Assembly: GCF_000238275.3 (NCBI RefSeq)
Contig: NZ_AHCF03000003.1
Span: 62,001 to 126,000, forward strand
Length of the DNA stretch: 64,000 bases
Reading direction: 5' to 3'
Source of the DNA: Pseudoalteromonas undina
GTDB lineage: Bacteria; Pseudomonadota; Gammaproteobacteria; Enterobacterales; Alteromonadaceae
In this document: one piece after another, positions 1 through 10,658 of the stretch
How positions within the stretch are numbered: the stretch's first letter is position 1
How the letters are laid out: every line of letters starts with the position of its first letter
Notes under the pieces: generated by a model
Databases searched by the model: none
The model's input: only the letters and a program-made list of their open reading frames with translations
Told to the model about the DNA's origin: nothing
Position numbers and translations under genes: made by a program

Positions 1-1184
1 CGCTCATGAATGTTATCGAGTGTGGCGGTGATAGTGGCGTTGTTGCTGCTATTTTTTATTAACTGAAGCCGACATTCAACCCATACTGAGTTACCGTTTT
101 TTTGGCTCAGTTTAACTTCTATTTTTTGTTTGTTCGCGCCACCTTGTAAAATATCATTAATTGTTGATTGTAATGACTGTTTATATTCTGTGGTACAAAA
201 CGCAGTGAGTGGTTGTTGTAAGGTCGACTTAACTCCAAAGCCGCTCAGAGATTCCCACGCAGGGTTTATAAAGCGAATATTCCCTTGTTGGTCTAGTTCA
301 AGTACAACCGTGTTCAAGTGCAATAAAATACGCTGATGCGCTGAAAATAGGTCGCGATATTTAACTTCACTAATACTTAGCTGCTGTACCTTATTAGCAA
401 ACTCAGCATAGCTCACCATAAAATCTTCTCGACGAGCAGCATGATCACAGACTTTATTTAAAAATGAGGGATCGTAAGGAGCACGAATAAAATCGGTAAC
501 GCCAGAAAGTAATAACTGCTCAGCGTAATCGGCATCGTTTTTATCAATAATAGTAACAATGGCTTGTTGAGGGTTATGCTGCAGAATCTTTTCAACTAAT
601 TGATTTGAACTCTCAGCTTGTGCTGCAGTGGCATCGAGTAGCACGATAGCAAACGGCTGCTGATTATAGGCACTTAGCGCGGCTTTTTCGTTAGTAACAT
701 GAGTAATTGCAAAGTTTAGCTTTAACTGTTCACTCATATCATTTGCCCTGCTGGCAAAGGGTTCTAATAACAATAGGTTTAAGCGACTACTTTTTTCTAA
801 ATGGCTCGACAACACGTTTGCTAGTATTTGCGGCAATATATCTTGGCGTTCAAAAGGCAGTACTGCATCTATACCATAGCTACGCGCGGTAGTTTCGGCG
901 ATCCGCTCACAATAAATGGGCGGAATTAGCAAAATAGGCGTGTTTTTCGGCGTTTTAAGTAAACCAGAGCGGATCATACGTGAAAACCGCCAACCATCAA
1001 TTTTACCTACATCTAAGCCGGTTATGATTATATTTACGCTTTGATTCTTTAAGATTTTTAACGCATCTTGGCTGTCTGAGGCTTCAATAAACTCAAACAC
1101 ACTAAGCCTCTCCAGCGTGGCACGTATAGTCTGGCGCTCATCATTACTTGCATTTAATATTAGCAATTTAAGCTGTTTCGCCAC
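1..1184 (-). CDS. Response-regulator-like signalling protein, two REC domains plus PAS (3' end outside window)
   Basis: An open frame runs without a stop from a GTG at 1184 to the left edge, giving about 394 visible residues of a longer protein. Residues 1-120 look like a CheY receiver domain and residues 130-250 like a second one. A PAS-like domain follows (about 285-394; FINPAWESLSGFG is typical). In the first receiver the usual phospho-acceptor Asp at the end of strand 3 is replaced by Gly (IIITGLDVGKIDG). The second keeps an Asp (IVLLDATAAQ). The output domain lies outside the window. GGDEF, EAL or histidine kinase would all fit, so no function is assigned. No upstream gene shares its strand. 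Confidence 0.75.
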   Translation of the reverse strand, partial: MAKQLKLLILNASNDERQTIRATLERLSVFEFIEASDSQDALKILKNQSVNIIITGLDVGKIDGWRFSRMIRSGLLKTPKNTPILLIPPIYCERIAETTARSYGIDAVLPFERQDILPQILANVLSSHLEKSSRLNLLLLEPFASRANDMSEQLKLNFAITHVTNEKAALSAYNQQPFAIVLLDATAAQAESSNQLVEKILQHNPQQAIVTIIDKNDADYAEQLLLSGVTDFIRAPYDPSFLNKVCDHAARREDFMVSYAEFANKVQQLSISEVKYRDLFSAHQRILLHLNTVVLELDQQGNIRFINPAWESLSGFGVKSTLQQPLTAFCTTEYKQSLQSTINDILQGGANKQKIEVKLSQKNGNSVWVECRLQLIKNSSNNATITATLDNIHE

Positions 1185-1293
1185 TTAGGTACCACTCCGA
1201 GAAATGCAGATCATAAAACTGTAAGAGTAATGATATTTAGCCATAAGAACAAGCGTATTTAACCGCTATTTTAAATGTAGTTCATTAGTGGCC

Positions 1294-1385
1294 AATTAGG
1301 GAGAATATAAGGGATATTTTGAGCTTCATTAGTAATAGTAATTAGGGAGAATATAGGGGGTATCTTGAGCTTCGTTACTAATAGT
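1294..1385. repeat. Two tandem copies of a 46-bp repeat
   Basis: Positions 1294-1339 and 1340-1385 are head-to-tail copies of one 46-bp unit that begins AATTAGGGAGAATATA. They differ at five positions. The pair sits between the start of the leftward signalling gene and the inverted-repeat element at 1389, with three bases between them. No coding potential or known function is recognised. Confidence 0.85.
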
Positions 1386-1388
1386 TAA

Positions 1389-1650
1389 ATACCCAAACCA
1401 CCTCAAAATGCAGAATTCAGCGCTTCACAAGGGCTTAATATCAAGGCGATACTTTGCAGTAATGGTAGTCCCTTTCAAGAAGTAGCAACGATGAGAGTAT
1501 GCCCCTGTGAAACGCCCACGGGTTGGTTTAAAAGCGATTTATACTGCGTTATTGATATTAATAATAGAACCACTATTATTTGCAATCAATGCCTTGCCTA
1601 AATCGCTTTTAATTCCAACTGAAACTCGCATTTTGAGGTGGTTTGGGTAT
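1389..1650. repeat. MITE-like element with perfect 23-bp terminal inverted repeats
   Basis: Positions 1389-1411 are the exact reverse complement of 1628-1650 (start ATACCCAAACC, end GGTTTGGGTAT). Inside are two smaller palindromes. One pairs 1420-1434 with 1501-1515 imperfectly. The other pairs 1530-1541 with 1599-1610 perfectly and is centred on an 8-bp hairpin, 1560-1567 with 1573-1580. There is no transposase frame. The layout suggests a non-autonomous mobile element or a structured intergenic repeat. Its right end lies 38 bases before queA and contains TATAC, so it may provide the queA promoter. Together with 1294-1385 it fills most of the gene-free stretch 1185-1688. Confidence 0.7.
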
Positions 1651-1688
1651 ACACTTGGCGCGATTTTAAATGATGTGGAATTCTAACA

Positions 1689-2720
1689 ATGCGCGTAGCT
1701 GATTTTAGCTTTGACTTACCTGATGAATTAATTGCTCGTTTTCCTAAAGCAGACAGAACCAGTAGCCGTTTATTGAGCTTAGATGGGCCGAGCGGTGCTG
1801 TTGAGCATAAAATATTTAGTGACATTCTCGAACTGGTTAACGAAAACGACTTATTGGTTTTTAACAACACCAAAGTAATACCTGCGCGTATGTTTGGTCA
1901 AAAAGAATCTGGCGGTAAAGTTGAAGTGCTGGTAGAGCGTGTATTAGATGAACACCGGGTTCTTGCGCACATTCGTGCTAGTAAATCGCCAAAACCGGGC
2001 AATGTACTCATTTTAGAGGGCAAAGCAAAAGCCATTATGGTGGCACGCCACGATACGTTATTTGAGCTTGAGTTTGACCGCAGTGAAAATGTGCTCGACA
2101 TTTTAAATGATGTTGGCCATATGCCGCTTCCTCCTTACATTGATCGCCCAGATAATGAAGCGGACCGAGAGCGATACCAAACAGTATATGGTGAAAAGCC
2201 AGGCGCCGTTGCAGCACCAACAGCAGGCCTTCATTTTGATGATAAACTCATGGCTGCACTTAAAAATAAAGGCGTACAAATGGCCTTTGTTACCTTGCAT
2301 GTTGGCGCAGGTACATTCCAGCCGGTTAGGGTAGAAAGTGTTGATGAGCACATCATGCACTCTGAATATATTGAAGTGCCGCAAGCTGTGGTGGATGCGG
2401 TTGCAAGCACTAAAGCCAAAGGCGGGCGTGTGATTGCGGTAGGTACAACTTCAGTTCGCTCACTAGAGTCGGCTGCAAAAATACATGGCGGCAAGCTAGA
2501 TACTTACTTTGGCGATACCGATATCTTTATTTTTCCGGGTTATCAATTTAACGTTGTTGATGCCATGGTCACCAACTTCCATTTACCTGAATCAACCCTA
2601 ATTATGCTGGTCAGTGCCTTTGCAGGGCAAGACAATATTATGGGTGCTTACAATACTGCGATTGAACAACAGTATCGCTTTTTTAGCTATGGCGATGCGA
2701 TGTTTTTGACCCGTAAATAA
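1689..2720 (+). CDS. queA: tRNA preQ1(34) S-adenosylmethionine ribosyltransferase-isomerase
   Basis: QueA moves the ribosyl part of S-adenosylmethionine onto preQ1 at tRNA position 34, giving epoxyqueuosine in queuosine synthesis. The 343-residue length, the N-terminal [19 protein letters not shown], and the internal AAPTAGLHF and [14 protein letters not shown] motifs are those of the family. A GGA eight bases upstream fits the ATG. It is followed by tgt, which acts earlier in the same pathway, then by yajC-secD-secF, the usual gammaproteobacterial order. The promoter region overlaps the right end of the inverted-repeat element at 1389-1650. Confidence 0.97.
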   Translation: MRVADFSFDLPDELIARFPKADRTSSRLLSLDGPSGAVEHKIFSDILELVNENDLLVFNNTKVIPARMFGQKESGGKVEVLVERVLDEHRVLAHIRASKSPKPGNVLILEGKAKAIMVARHDTLFELEFDRSENVLDILNDVGHMPLPPYIDRPDNEADRERYQTVYGEKPGAVAAPTAGLHFDDKLMAALKNKGVQMAFVTLHVGAGTFQPVRVESVDEHIMHSEYIEVPQAVVDAVASTKAKGGRVIAVGTTSVRSLESAAKIHGGKLDTYFGDTDIFIFPGYQFNVVDAMVTNFHLPESTLIMLVSAFAGQDNIMGAYNTAIEQQYRFFSYGDAMFLTRK

Positions 2721-2787
2721 TTTACAGCGTTATCGGTTTTTATTTTACTCCTAAGCACAGTGAATTTATCACTGCTAATAGTAATAG

Positions 2788-3987
<1,200 letters not shown>

Positions 3988-4013
3988 AATTTAAAAATTA
4001 AAGAGGAAGTATT

Positions 4014-4349
4014 ATGAGTTTATTTATTTCAAACGCGCATGCAAGCGCTGGTGCACCTGCAGCAGGCGGCGGTATGGAAATGCTAATTATGTTAGCGATT
4101 TTTGGTTTGGTTTTTTACTTTTTAATTTACCGCCCGCAAGCAAAGCGCGTAAAAGAGCATAAAAGCTTAATGAGCGCGATGGCAAAAGGCGATGAAGTGC
4201 TAACCCAAGGTGGTTTAGTGGGTAAAATCGTAAAAATTGCTGAAGATAAAGACTTCATCGTGATCTCATTAAATGAGCAAGCAGAAGTAACAGTACAAAA
4301 ATCAGCAGTATCTGCTGTATTGCCTAAAGGCACAATGAAGTCGCTATAA
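4014..4349 (+). CDS. yajC: Sec translocon accessory subunit YajC
   Basis: A small inner-membrane protein (111 aa) that associates with SecDF at the SecYEG translocon. One membrane segment is visible at about residues 21-42 ([20 protein letters not shown]), followed by a basic cytoplasmic part (KRVKEHK) and a small beta-rich domain. The RPQAKR sequence after the membrane segment is typical. AGAGGAAG precedes the ATG. It lies 26 bases after tgt and 19 before secD, as expected for one operon. Confidence 0.96.
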   Translation: MSLFISNAHASAGAPAAGGGMEMLIMLAIFGLVFYFLIYRPQAKRVKEHKSLMSAMAKGDEVLTQGGLVGKIVKIAEDKDFIVISLNEQAEVTVQKSAVSAVLPKGTMKSL

Positions 4350-4368
4350 AAATAATAAGGACGACCCC

Positions 4369-6228
4369 GTGTTAAACAAGTTTCCAATTTGGAAGTATTT
4401 ACTTGTTTTAGCTGTGTTAGCCATTGGCCTTTTATATGCTTCACCAAACCTGTATGGCCGCGATCCGGCCATACAGGTTTCTGGCGCTAAAGGCACCGAT
4501 GTTGACCTCAGTGTTGTAGACAAAGTAAACGCAATCCTCAAAAAAGATAACGTAAGCGCTAAATCGACAAAGCTTGAAGATGGGCAAATTCTTGTTCGTT
4601 TTAAAAATGTTGAAGACCAACTAAAAGCACAAGACTTACTGCGTAACTCGCTAAGTAACGATTATATTTCAGCGATTAATATGGCTCCTGCACAACCGGC
4701 TTGGTTAAAGTCGCTGGGCGGTAATCCTATGAAGTTAGGCCTAGATTTAAGTGGTGGTGTACATTTCACCATGGAAATCGATATGGTCACTGCGGTGGAT
4801 AATCAGTTAGAGCAAATGGAGCAAGATTTCCGTAGCGACCTGCGTGAAGAAAAACTACGTTATCGTAGTGTGCGCCGTGTAGCTGGTTCTGAGCGCATGC
4901 GTGTAGAAATGCGTAACGAAGAAGATAAAGACGCTGCAGAGCGCTTTTTAGAAAGCCGTTACCCATTAAACGTTTACATTGATGATAGCAGTAACGATAA
5001 CGCATTCTTTGCCACTATGAGTGAGCTAAAGCTAAAAGAAATTCGTGACTATGCTATCAAGCAAAACGAAACTATTATTCGTAACCGTATCAACCAAATT
5101 GGGGTTGCAGAGCCAAACGTACAGCGTCAAGGTGCTGAACGTATTATTGTGCAATTACCAGGGATTCAAGATACCGCTCGCGCTAAAGAAATTTTAGGTG
5201 CTACGGCAACGCTTGAGTTTCGTGAGGTTGACGAAAATGCTGACATAAGCGCCGCTGCTCAAGGTCGTATCCCACCGGGTACTGAAATGATCATGAGCCG
5301 TGATGGTTATCCTGTGGTACTAAAAAAACGCATTATTCTTGAAGGCAGCCATATTACTGGTGCGCAGTCAGGTGCAGATGAGTACCAGCGTCCACAAGTA
5401 AGCATTAAACTCGATAGTAAAGGTGGGGCAAAAATGAATGCCTTTACCAAGCGTGCTATCGGTAAACGTATGGCTACCGTGTTTATTGAATACAAGCCAT
5501 CAGGTAAAAAAGACAGTGACGGTAAAGCACTTCCGCCAATTAAAGTGGAAGAAGTTATTAACGTAGCAACCATTCAAGCGCGTCTTGACCGTTCATTCCG
5601 CATTACCGGTATTGATAACCCAGCTGAAGCACATAACTTAAGTTTACTACTACGTGCGGGTGCACTAGTTGCGCCTATTCAAATTGTAGAAGAACGTACG
5701 GTTGGGCCAAGCCTAGGTCAAGAAAACATTGAAGCAGGTATGACCGCTGTAGCTCTTGGCTTTGCGTTTGTACTGGCCTTTATGCTTATTTACTACAAAG
5801 GTTTTGGCCTTGTTGCGAATATTGCACTGGCTGCCAACTTAGTACTTATTATTGGTGTTATGTCGTTAATTCCAGGTGCAACGCTTACTCTACCGGGTAT
5901 AGCTGGTATTGTACTGACTGTTGGTATGGCAGTTGATGCGAACGTACTTATATTTGAACGTATTCGTGAAGAGTTAGCCGATGGCCGCAGCCCTCAACAA
6001 GCGGTTCATTTTGGTTACGATAGCGCCTTTAGTACTATTTTTGATGCCAATATCACCACATTAATTGCGGCGATTATCTTGTTTGCTGTTGGTACCGGTC
6101 CTGTTGCAGGTTTTGCGGTAACCCTAGCAATTGGTATTTTAACCTCTATGTTTACAGCAATTATAGGTACCCGTGCGGTGATCAACCTATTTATTGGTGG
6201 CAAACGTGTTGATAAACTTTCAATTTAA
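4369..6228 (+). CDS. secD: Protein translocase subunit SecD
   Basis: SecD works with SecF, using the proton motive force to help pull secreted proteins out of the SecYEG channel. The protein is 619 aa, close to E. coli SecD. It has one N-terminal membrane segment (residues 8-27), a large periplasmic domain (about 30-445) with the [16 protein letters not shown] motif, and five C-terminal membrane segments, including [23 protein letters not shown], which carries the conserved [10 protein letters not shown]. The start is GTG, preceded by AAGGA. A gap of nine bases separates it from secF. Confidence 0.97.
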   Translation: MLNKFPIWKYLLVLAVLAIGLLYASPNLYGRDPAIQVSGAKGTDVDLSVVDKVNAILKKDNVSAKSTKLEDGQILVRFKNVEDQLKAQDLLRNSLSNDYISAINMAPAQPAWLKSLGGNPMKLGLDLSGGVHFTMEIDMVTAVDNQLEQMEQDFRSDLREEKLRYRSVRRVAGSERMRVEMRNEEDKDAAERFLESRYPLNVYIDDSSNDNAFFATMSELKLKEIRDYAIKQNETIIRNRINQIGVAEPNVQRQGAERIIVQLPGIQDTARAKEILGATATLEFREVDENADISAAAQGRIPPGTEMIMSRDGYPVVLKKRIILEGSHITGAQSGADEYQRPQVSIKLDSKGGAKMNAFTKRAIGKRMATVFIEYKPSGKKDSDGKALPPIKVEEVINVATIQARLDRSFRITGIDNPAEAHNLSLLLRAGALVAPIQIVEERTVGPSLGQENIEAGMTAVALGFAFVLAFMLIYYKGFGLVANIALAANLVLIIGVMSLIPGATLTLPGIAGIVLTVGMAVDANVLIFERIREELADGRSPQQAVHFGYDSAFSTIFDANITTLIAAIILFAVGTGPVAGFAVTLAIGILTSMFTAIIGTRAVINLFIGGKRVDKLSI

Positions 6229-6237
6229 GGAGCAGAC

Positions 6238-7185
6238 ATGCAAATTTTAAGATTGGGCGGAAAAACCCTTCGTTTCATGTCTCTTCGAAAAGTGGCAATG
6301 GGCTTTTCTACGTTATTAATTATAGCGTCGCTGGCGTCACTTTTTGTTAAAGGCTTAAATTTCGGTTTAGATTTTACTGGCGGTACAGCGGTTGAGGTGG
6401 GTTTTTCGCAACCTGCCGATCTGAAAAAAGTACGTAATGTACTGGCTGAAAATGATTTTGCTGATGCATCGGTGCAGCTTTTTGGCTCAAGCCAAGAGAT
6501 ACTGGTTCGTTTAGCCCCTCGTGGTGATGATGTAAAAGCAGAGGTAATTGGTAACCAAGTGATTGCTGCACTTAAACAAGCCGATGATAGCGTAGTAATG
6601 CGCCGCATTGAGTTTGTAGGCCCAAGCGTAGGTGAAGACTTAAAAGAGCAGGGTGGCCTTGCCATGTTAACTGCACTTATTTGTATCTTAATTTATGTGG
6701 CGTTTCGCTTTGAATGGCGTTTTGCTGTGGGCGCAGTTGGCGCGCTTTTACACGATGTAATCATTACGATTGGTTTATTCTCGGTGCTTGGTTTAGAGTT
6801 TGACTTAACTATTTTGGCAGCAATACTTGCCGTGATAGGTTACTCACTAAACGATACCATTGTTGTATCAGACCGTATTCGTGAAAACTTCCGCAAAGTG
6901 CGTATTGACGACACGATTGAAATTATTGATATCTCGCTTACGCAAACACTTAACCGTACCTTAGTAACCTCAATCACTACTATTTTAGTACTGATTGCGT
7001 TATTTGTATGGGGCGGCCAAACCATTCATGGCTTTGCTACTGCACTACTATTTGGTGTGTTTATTGGTACTTACTCTTCAGTTTACGTTGCCAGCTCGGT
7101 GGCTATTGCCATGGGCGTAAGTAAAGAAGATTTAATACCAGAAGTGATTGAAAAAGAAGGCGCTGATTTAGATCCAATGCCTTAA
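6238..7185 (+). CDS. secF: Protein translocase subunit SecF
   Basis: SecF is the partner of SecD in the translocon. The 315-residue protein has an N-terminal membrane segment (about 18-38), a short periplasmic domain containing GLDFTGGTAVEV, and a block of five membrane segments that includes GYSLNDTIVVSDRIRENFRK. That is the SecF form of the Sec[10 protein letters not shown] motif. GGAGCAG precedes the ATG. It is the last gene before the terminator at 7211. Confidence 0.97.
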   Translation: MQILRLGGKTLRFMSLRKVAMGFSTLLIIASLASLFVKGLNFGLDFTGGTAVEVGFSQPADLKKVRNVLAENDFADASVQLFGSSQEILVRLAPRGDDVKAEVIGNQVIAALKQADDSVVMRRIEFVGPSVGEDLKEQGGLAMLTALICILIYVAFRFEWRFAVGAVGALLHDVIITIGLFSVLGLEFDLTILAAILAVIGYSLNDTIVVSDRIRENFRKVRIDDTIEIIDISLTQTLNRTLVTSITTILVLIALFVWGGQTIHGFATALLFGVFIGTYSSVYVASSVAIAMGVSKEDLIPEVIEKEGADLDPMP

Positions 7186-7210
7186 TTGAGATTAAACTAT
7201 TCTTAAAACA

Positions 7211-7237
7211 AAACCGCTCCTAGTGAGCGGTTTTTTA
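7211..7237 (+). terminator. Rho-independent terminator of the queA-secF operon
   Basis: AAACCGCTC (7211-7219) pairs with GAGCGGTTT (7225-7233) around a 5-base loop and runs into a T tract. It lies 25 bases after the secF stop. Confidence 0.9.
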
Positions 7238-7317
7238 TTGCCTCCTATATAAGTCACATAATAGTCATACTCAGTTGGTATTTTATTGCTCTTATTAAAT
7301 TTTTATTTGAGCTAGTA

Positions 7318-9105
7318 GTGACTGAGCAACGACAAGTCTTAGAATCAATTTTGCAACAAGGAGCAATAACAACCTTGTTCCAACCTATTTTCGATATAGC
7401 TAAGCAATCTATTATTGGGTATGAAGCGCTTAGCCGTGGCCCTAAAAATGGTCCGTTAGCCATGCCAAATAAGCTATTCGAAGCAGCTCATAAATACCAA
7501 TTGATTTCAGAGCTTGAGCTTTTATGCCGTTCTCGCGCCATTGAAAATTTTGTAAAACTCAGTCTGCAAGGGAAGTTATTTTTAAATGTCAGCCCAAAAA
7601 TTCTACTCGATCCGAGCCACCCTAAAGGCGAAACCTTACATTTAATTGAACAGTTTGGTCTTGCTGCCAATCGAGTGGTGATTGAAGTAACTGAACAAGA
7701 AAAAGTAGATGATGGCTTTTTACTGTTAAAAACCATCGCTCATTATCGAGAGCTAGGCTTTACGATTGCTATTGACGATCTCGGTGCAGGTTATTCAGGA
7801 CTAAAGCAATGGTCGCAGTTATGCCCAGATATTGTAAAAATTGATCGTTACTTTATTGATCATTGCGATCAAAGCGAAGTTAAAAAAGAATTTCTAAAAT
7901 CAATTATGGTGTTAGCACGGGCAACAAATACAGCGGTGATTGCAGAGGGAATCGAACGTTCCGAAGAGCTAGATTTAGTTAAAAGTATAGGCATAAGTCA
8001 TGTTCAGGGGTTCTTGTTAGAAAGACCGAGTCAACAGCCAAGTTATGACTACAACTGTAAACAGTTACAATCGCTCACTTCGACCCAAGCCGCCTCAAAG
8101 TTTGAACAATCAATGGCAATAGGTGTGCTTGCTGTTGCTCAGCCTGCTATTAGCAGTCATACGCGTTGTAAAGAAGCTCATGCACTTTTTGAGCAAGACA
8201 AAAGCATAATCAGCTTACCGGTATTAAATAGCAGTCAGCAGCCAATAGGGCTGTTACACAAAGATCAGCTAACAGAAGTGTTTGCCGCGCCTTATGGGCA
8301 TGCACTTTATGATAAATGTGAAGTCACTGAGTTAATGGATAAACAACCTTTGGTGGTTGATGAAAATCAAATGCTTGATATTGTCTCCCAGCAAATAACA
8401 GAGCAAGACTTTGATATTCGTCGCCATATTGTTATCACCTGCAACAATAAGTATTTAGGCTTGGCACCGCTCAGAGACATACTAAAGCACATTACAGCAG
8501 AAAAAATCCGCCACGCTCAACATGCTAACCCTTTGACCATGTTACCGGGTAATGTGGCAATTAGTGAGGTAATAGAGCAGCGTCTACAACATAAACAGCC
8601 ATTTTCACTAGCTTATATCGATTTAAATCACTTTAAACAATTTAACGATTTGTATGGCTATGCCAGTGGTGACAGCGTAATAAAACTTCTGGCCGATGTT
8701 ACTGTAAAAGCGTGTGCGCACAGCGCTAACTTTGTCGGGCATATTGGCGGCGATGACTTTATGGTGGTGTTTGAAAAAAAAGATGCGGTGGAGATTTGTA
8801 ATACCATTATCACGCAATTTGAACTACAGTCACGCGTGTTTTTTACGCCAGAGCATATTGCTGGAAAAGGGTATTGGGCAACTAATCGAGAGGGCGAAAA
8901 GCAGTTTGTACCTTTACTTACATTATCGATAGGTTTAGTTGAGCCTGATCTGCAGCAGTGCAAAAATAGTCATCAAGTAGCGGCATTAGCGACAGATGCT
9001 AAAAAAGAAGCAAAACGTTATCGTCAAAGCTACTTATTTATATGTAATCGAAGAAGGCCTGCTCCCGCTATTGTACGTTTATCCAATAGTAAAAAAAGTG
9101 GCTAA
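7318..9105 (+). CDS. c-di-GMP signalling protein: EAL, CBS pair, GGDEF
   Basis: A soluble 595-residue protein with unusual domain order. The EAL phosphodiesterase domain comes first (about 1-240): YEALSR at 35, NVSPKIL, EVTE, AIDDLGAGYSGL, VKID and AEGIER are all present, so c-di-GMP hydrolysis is plausible. A CBS-domain pair follows (about 255-390), probably binding an adenine nucleotide. A GGDEF domain ends it (about 400-570), with GGDDF at about 477 in place of GGDEF. Asp at that place is tolerated in some active cyclases, so its activity is open. No membrane segment is seen. The start is GTG with a weak ribosome site, so the exact start is uncertain. It is isolated by terminators on both sides. 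Confidence 0.88.
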   Translation: MTEQRQVLESILQQGAITTLFQPIFDIAKQSIIGYEALSRGPKNGPLAMPNKLFEAAHKYQLISELELLCRSRAIENFVKLSLQGKLFLNVSPKILLDPSHPKGETLHLIEQFGLAANRVVIEVTEQEKVDDGFLLLKTIAHYRELGFTIAIDDLGAGYSGLKQWSQLCPDIVKIDRYFIDHCDQSEVKKEFLKSIMVLARATNTAVIAEGIERSEELDLVKSIGISHVQGFLLERPSQQPSYDYNCKQLQSLTSTQAASKFEQSMAIGVLAVAQPAISSHTRCKEAHALFEQDKSIISLPVLNSSQQPIGLLHKDQLTEVFAAPYGHALYDKCEVTELMDKQPLVVDENQMLDIVSQQITEQDFDIRRHIVITCNNKYLGLAPLRDILKHITAEKIRHAQHANPLTMLPGNVAISEVIEQRLQHKQPFSLAYIDLNHFKQFNDLYGYASGDSVIKLLADVTVKACAHSANFVGHIGGDDFMVVFEKKDAVEICNTIITQFELQSRVFFTPEHIAGKGYWATNREGEKQFVPLLTLSIGLVEPDLQQCKNSHQVAALATDAKKEAKRYRQSYLFICNRRRPAPAIVRLSNSKKSG

Positions 9106-9113
9106 CCAAAAGC

Positions 9114-9140
9114 AAAAAAGGAGCCTAGGCTCCTTTTTTT
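9114..9140. terminator. Bidirectional terminator between the EAL protein and suhB
   Basis: GGAGCC and GGCTCC, flanked by an A tract on the left and a T tract on the right, form a near-perfect palindrome between two convergent genes. It can serve both strands. Confidence 0.9.
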
Positions 9141-9155
9141 AGTACGTAATTACGA

Positions 9156-9959
9156 TTAACGTAATAACGACTCAGATAATACTGGGCGCATTTCGCGAAC
9201 AATTGCCTGTGTTAGCTTAGGTGCACCACAGATTACGTTACCGCTCACGTTGTAGTTATTACCGCCAGCAAAATCAACAACCATGCCGCCAGCTTCTTTA
9301 ACTAATAACTCACCTGCTGCTGTATCCCAAGGTTTTAAACCAATTTCAAAGAAACCATCAACACGACCCGCTGCAACATACGCCATATCTAGGGCTGCAG
9401 AGCCTGCACGACGAATATCAGCTGTGTGAACAAATAACGCTTTAAACGCTTCAGAGTATGCATCTAAGTGATGTTTTTGTTTGAAAGGAAAGCCTGTAGC
9501 AAGAACTGAACCAGCAAGTTCAACAGTTTTAGATACACGTAAACGTTTGCTGTTTAACTGTGCGCCTTGACCGCGAGAAGCAGTGAAAAGCTCGCCACGA
9601 ATTGGATCGTAAATTACGGCTTGGTCTAAACGACCTTTAACTTTAAGTGCAATAGATACTGCGAAATGAGGGATACCCTTGATGAAGTTAGTTGTGCCAT
9701 CAAGTGGGTCAACAATCCATTGGTAATCAGCATCCTTACCTTTGTGTTCGCCTAACTCTTCACCAACGATGCAGTGATCAGGGTAAGAACGTAAAATAGT
9801 GTCACGAATTACGGCTTCGGCTTCTTTATCAATGTTAGTAACTAAATCGTTGGTGCCTTTTTGTTGCACTTCAACTTTTGATAAATCTTCACTTGCACGA
9901 AGAATAAGTTTGCCTGCGTTACGCGCAGCGCGAACCGCAATGTTTAACATTGGATGCAT
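9156..9959 (-). CDS. suhB: Inositol-1-monophosphatase family protein
   Basis: SuhB is a Mg-dependent inositol monophosphatase that in E. coli also takes part in rRNA transcription antitermination complexes. With the ATG at 9959 the protein has 267 residues, the same as E. coli SuhB, and begins MHPMLNIAVRAARNAGK. The metal-site motifs are present: EELGE near residue 67, then WIVDPLDGTTNF near 83-94, and KPWDTAAGELLV near 213-224. The frame is open 52 codons further upstream, but that extension is not family-like. A GGTAAT-type site precedes the chosen ATG weakly. Confidence 0.95.
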   Translation of the reverse strand: MHPMLNIAVRAARNAGKLILRASEDLSKVEVQQKGTNDLVTNIDKEAEAVIRDTILRSYPDHCIVGEELGEHKGKDADYQWIVDPLDGTTNFIKGIPHFAVSIALKVKGRLDQAVIYDPIRGELFTASRGQGAQLNSKRLRVSKTVELAGSVLATGFPFKQKHHLDAYSEAFKALFVHTADIRRAGSAALDMAYVAAGRVDGFFEIGLKPWDTAAGELLVKEAGGMVVDFAGGNNYNVSGNVICGAPKLTQAIVREMRPVLSESLLR

Positions 9960-10195
9960 GGTATTACCTTTGGGTTGTAAAAGAACGTTTATATATTTAA
10001 GCCGGCGTATTTTAGCGGTTTTTGCCATAAAGTAAACCATAAAGCCTAAATACTTGTGAGTGTTTTTTGTACAGGTATGATCTTTCGATATATTTATCGA
10101 AATAAAAACAAGCAATAAATTTGTAAATTAGCGCTTTACCTAAAGTGAGCTTGAGGTTTTATGATGTTCTATATTCAATTAACAGGAAGAAAATT

Positions 10196-10612
10196 ATGAA
10201 ATTAGAACACGTAAATTTAGTTGTCAGTGATATAGACGCCATGCTTAAGTTTTACCAAGCAGCGTTTCCCTATTGGTCAATTAGAAGTGAGGGAGAAGGA
10301 ACCTGGTATGGTAAAGCAAGGCGCTGGGTACATTTTGGTGATAACGATCAATATATTGCTATAAGCGATCACGGTGAAGGGAAAAATCGTGACTTATCAG
10401 GGCATCAAATTGGCTTGGCACACTTTGCCTATGTAACCAATAACTTAAATGAAGTAATAGCGCGCTTAAAGCATGCGGGCTTTGCAATAAGTAAGCAAGG
10501 CGCTGTAAATCCATTTAGAAAGAACATTTATTATATTGATCCCGCAGGGTTTGAGGTTGAGTTTGTAGAGTATATGAGTGATGTACCTAGTGAGCGAAAT
10601 AACGACTTATAA
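10196..10612 (+). CDS. VOC (glyoxalase/bleomycin-resistance fold) family protein
   Basis: A 138-residue protein of the vicinal oxygen chelate superfamily. It starts MKLEHVNLVVSDIDAMLKFY, the classic first beta-alpha unit with a potential metal-ligand His, and ends with NIYYIDPAGFEVEFVEY, which holds the conserved C-terminal Glu region. These proteins include glyoxalases, dioxygenases and resistance proteins, and the substrate cannot be told here. The ATG at 10196 is chosen over an in-frame start 51 bases upstream because AGGAAGAA precedes it and the family begins there. It is divergent from suhB and convergent with the DUF1707 gene. Confidence 0.85.
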   Translation: MKLEHVNLVVSDIDAMLKFYQAAFPYWSIRSEGEGTWYGKARRWVHFGDNDQYIAISDHGEGKNRDLSGHQIGLAHFAYVTNNLNEVIARLKHAGFAISKQGAVNPFRKNIYYIDPAGFEVEFVEYMSDVPSERNNDL

Positions 10613-10617
10613 TATGA

Positions 10618-10642
10618 ATGAAGCCAACTATTTTGGCTTCAT
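10618..10642. terminator. Probable bidirectional terminator hairpin
   Basis: ATGAAGCCAA (10618-10627) pairs perfectly with TTGGCTTCAT (10633-10642) between two convergent genes. There is no strong T tract, so factor-independent termination is only probable. Confidence 0.55.
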
Positions 10643-10658
10643 CAAATGTTTAGCATAT

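Noticed and set aside
1389..1650. An insertion sequence
   Set aside because: The element is about 260 bp with no transposase frame, so it is listed as a MITE-like repeat only.
1598..1873. A 91-codon minus-strand frame overlapping the start of queA and the inverted repeat
   Set aside because: It is antisense to queA, has no family features, and its length is expected by chance in AT-rich DNA.
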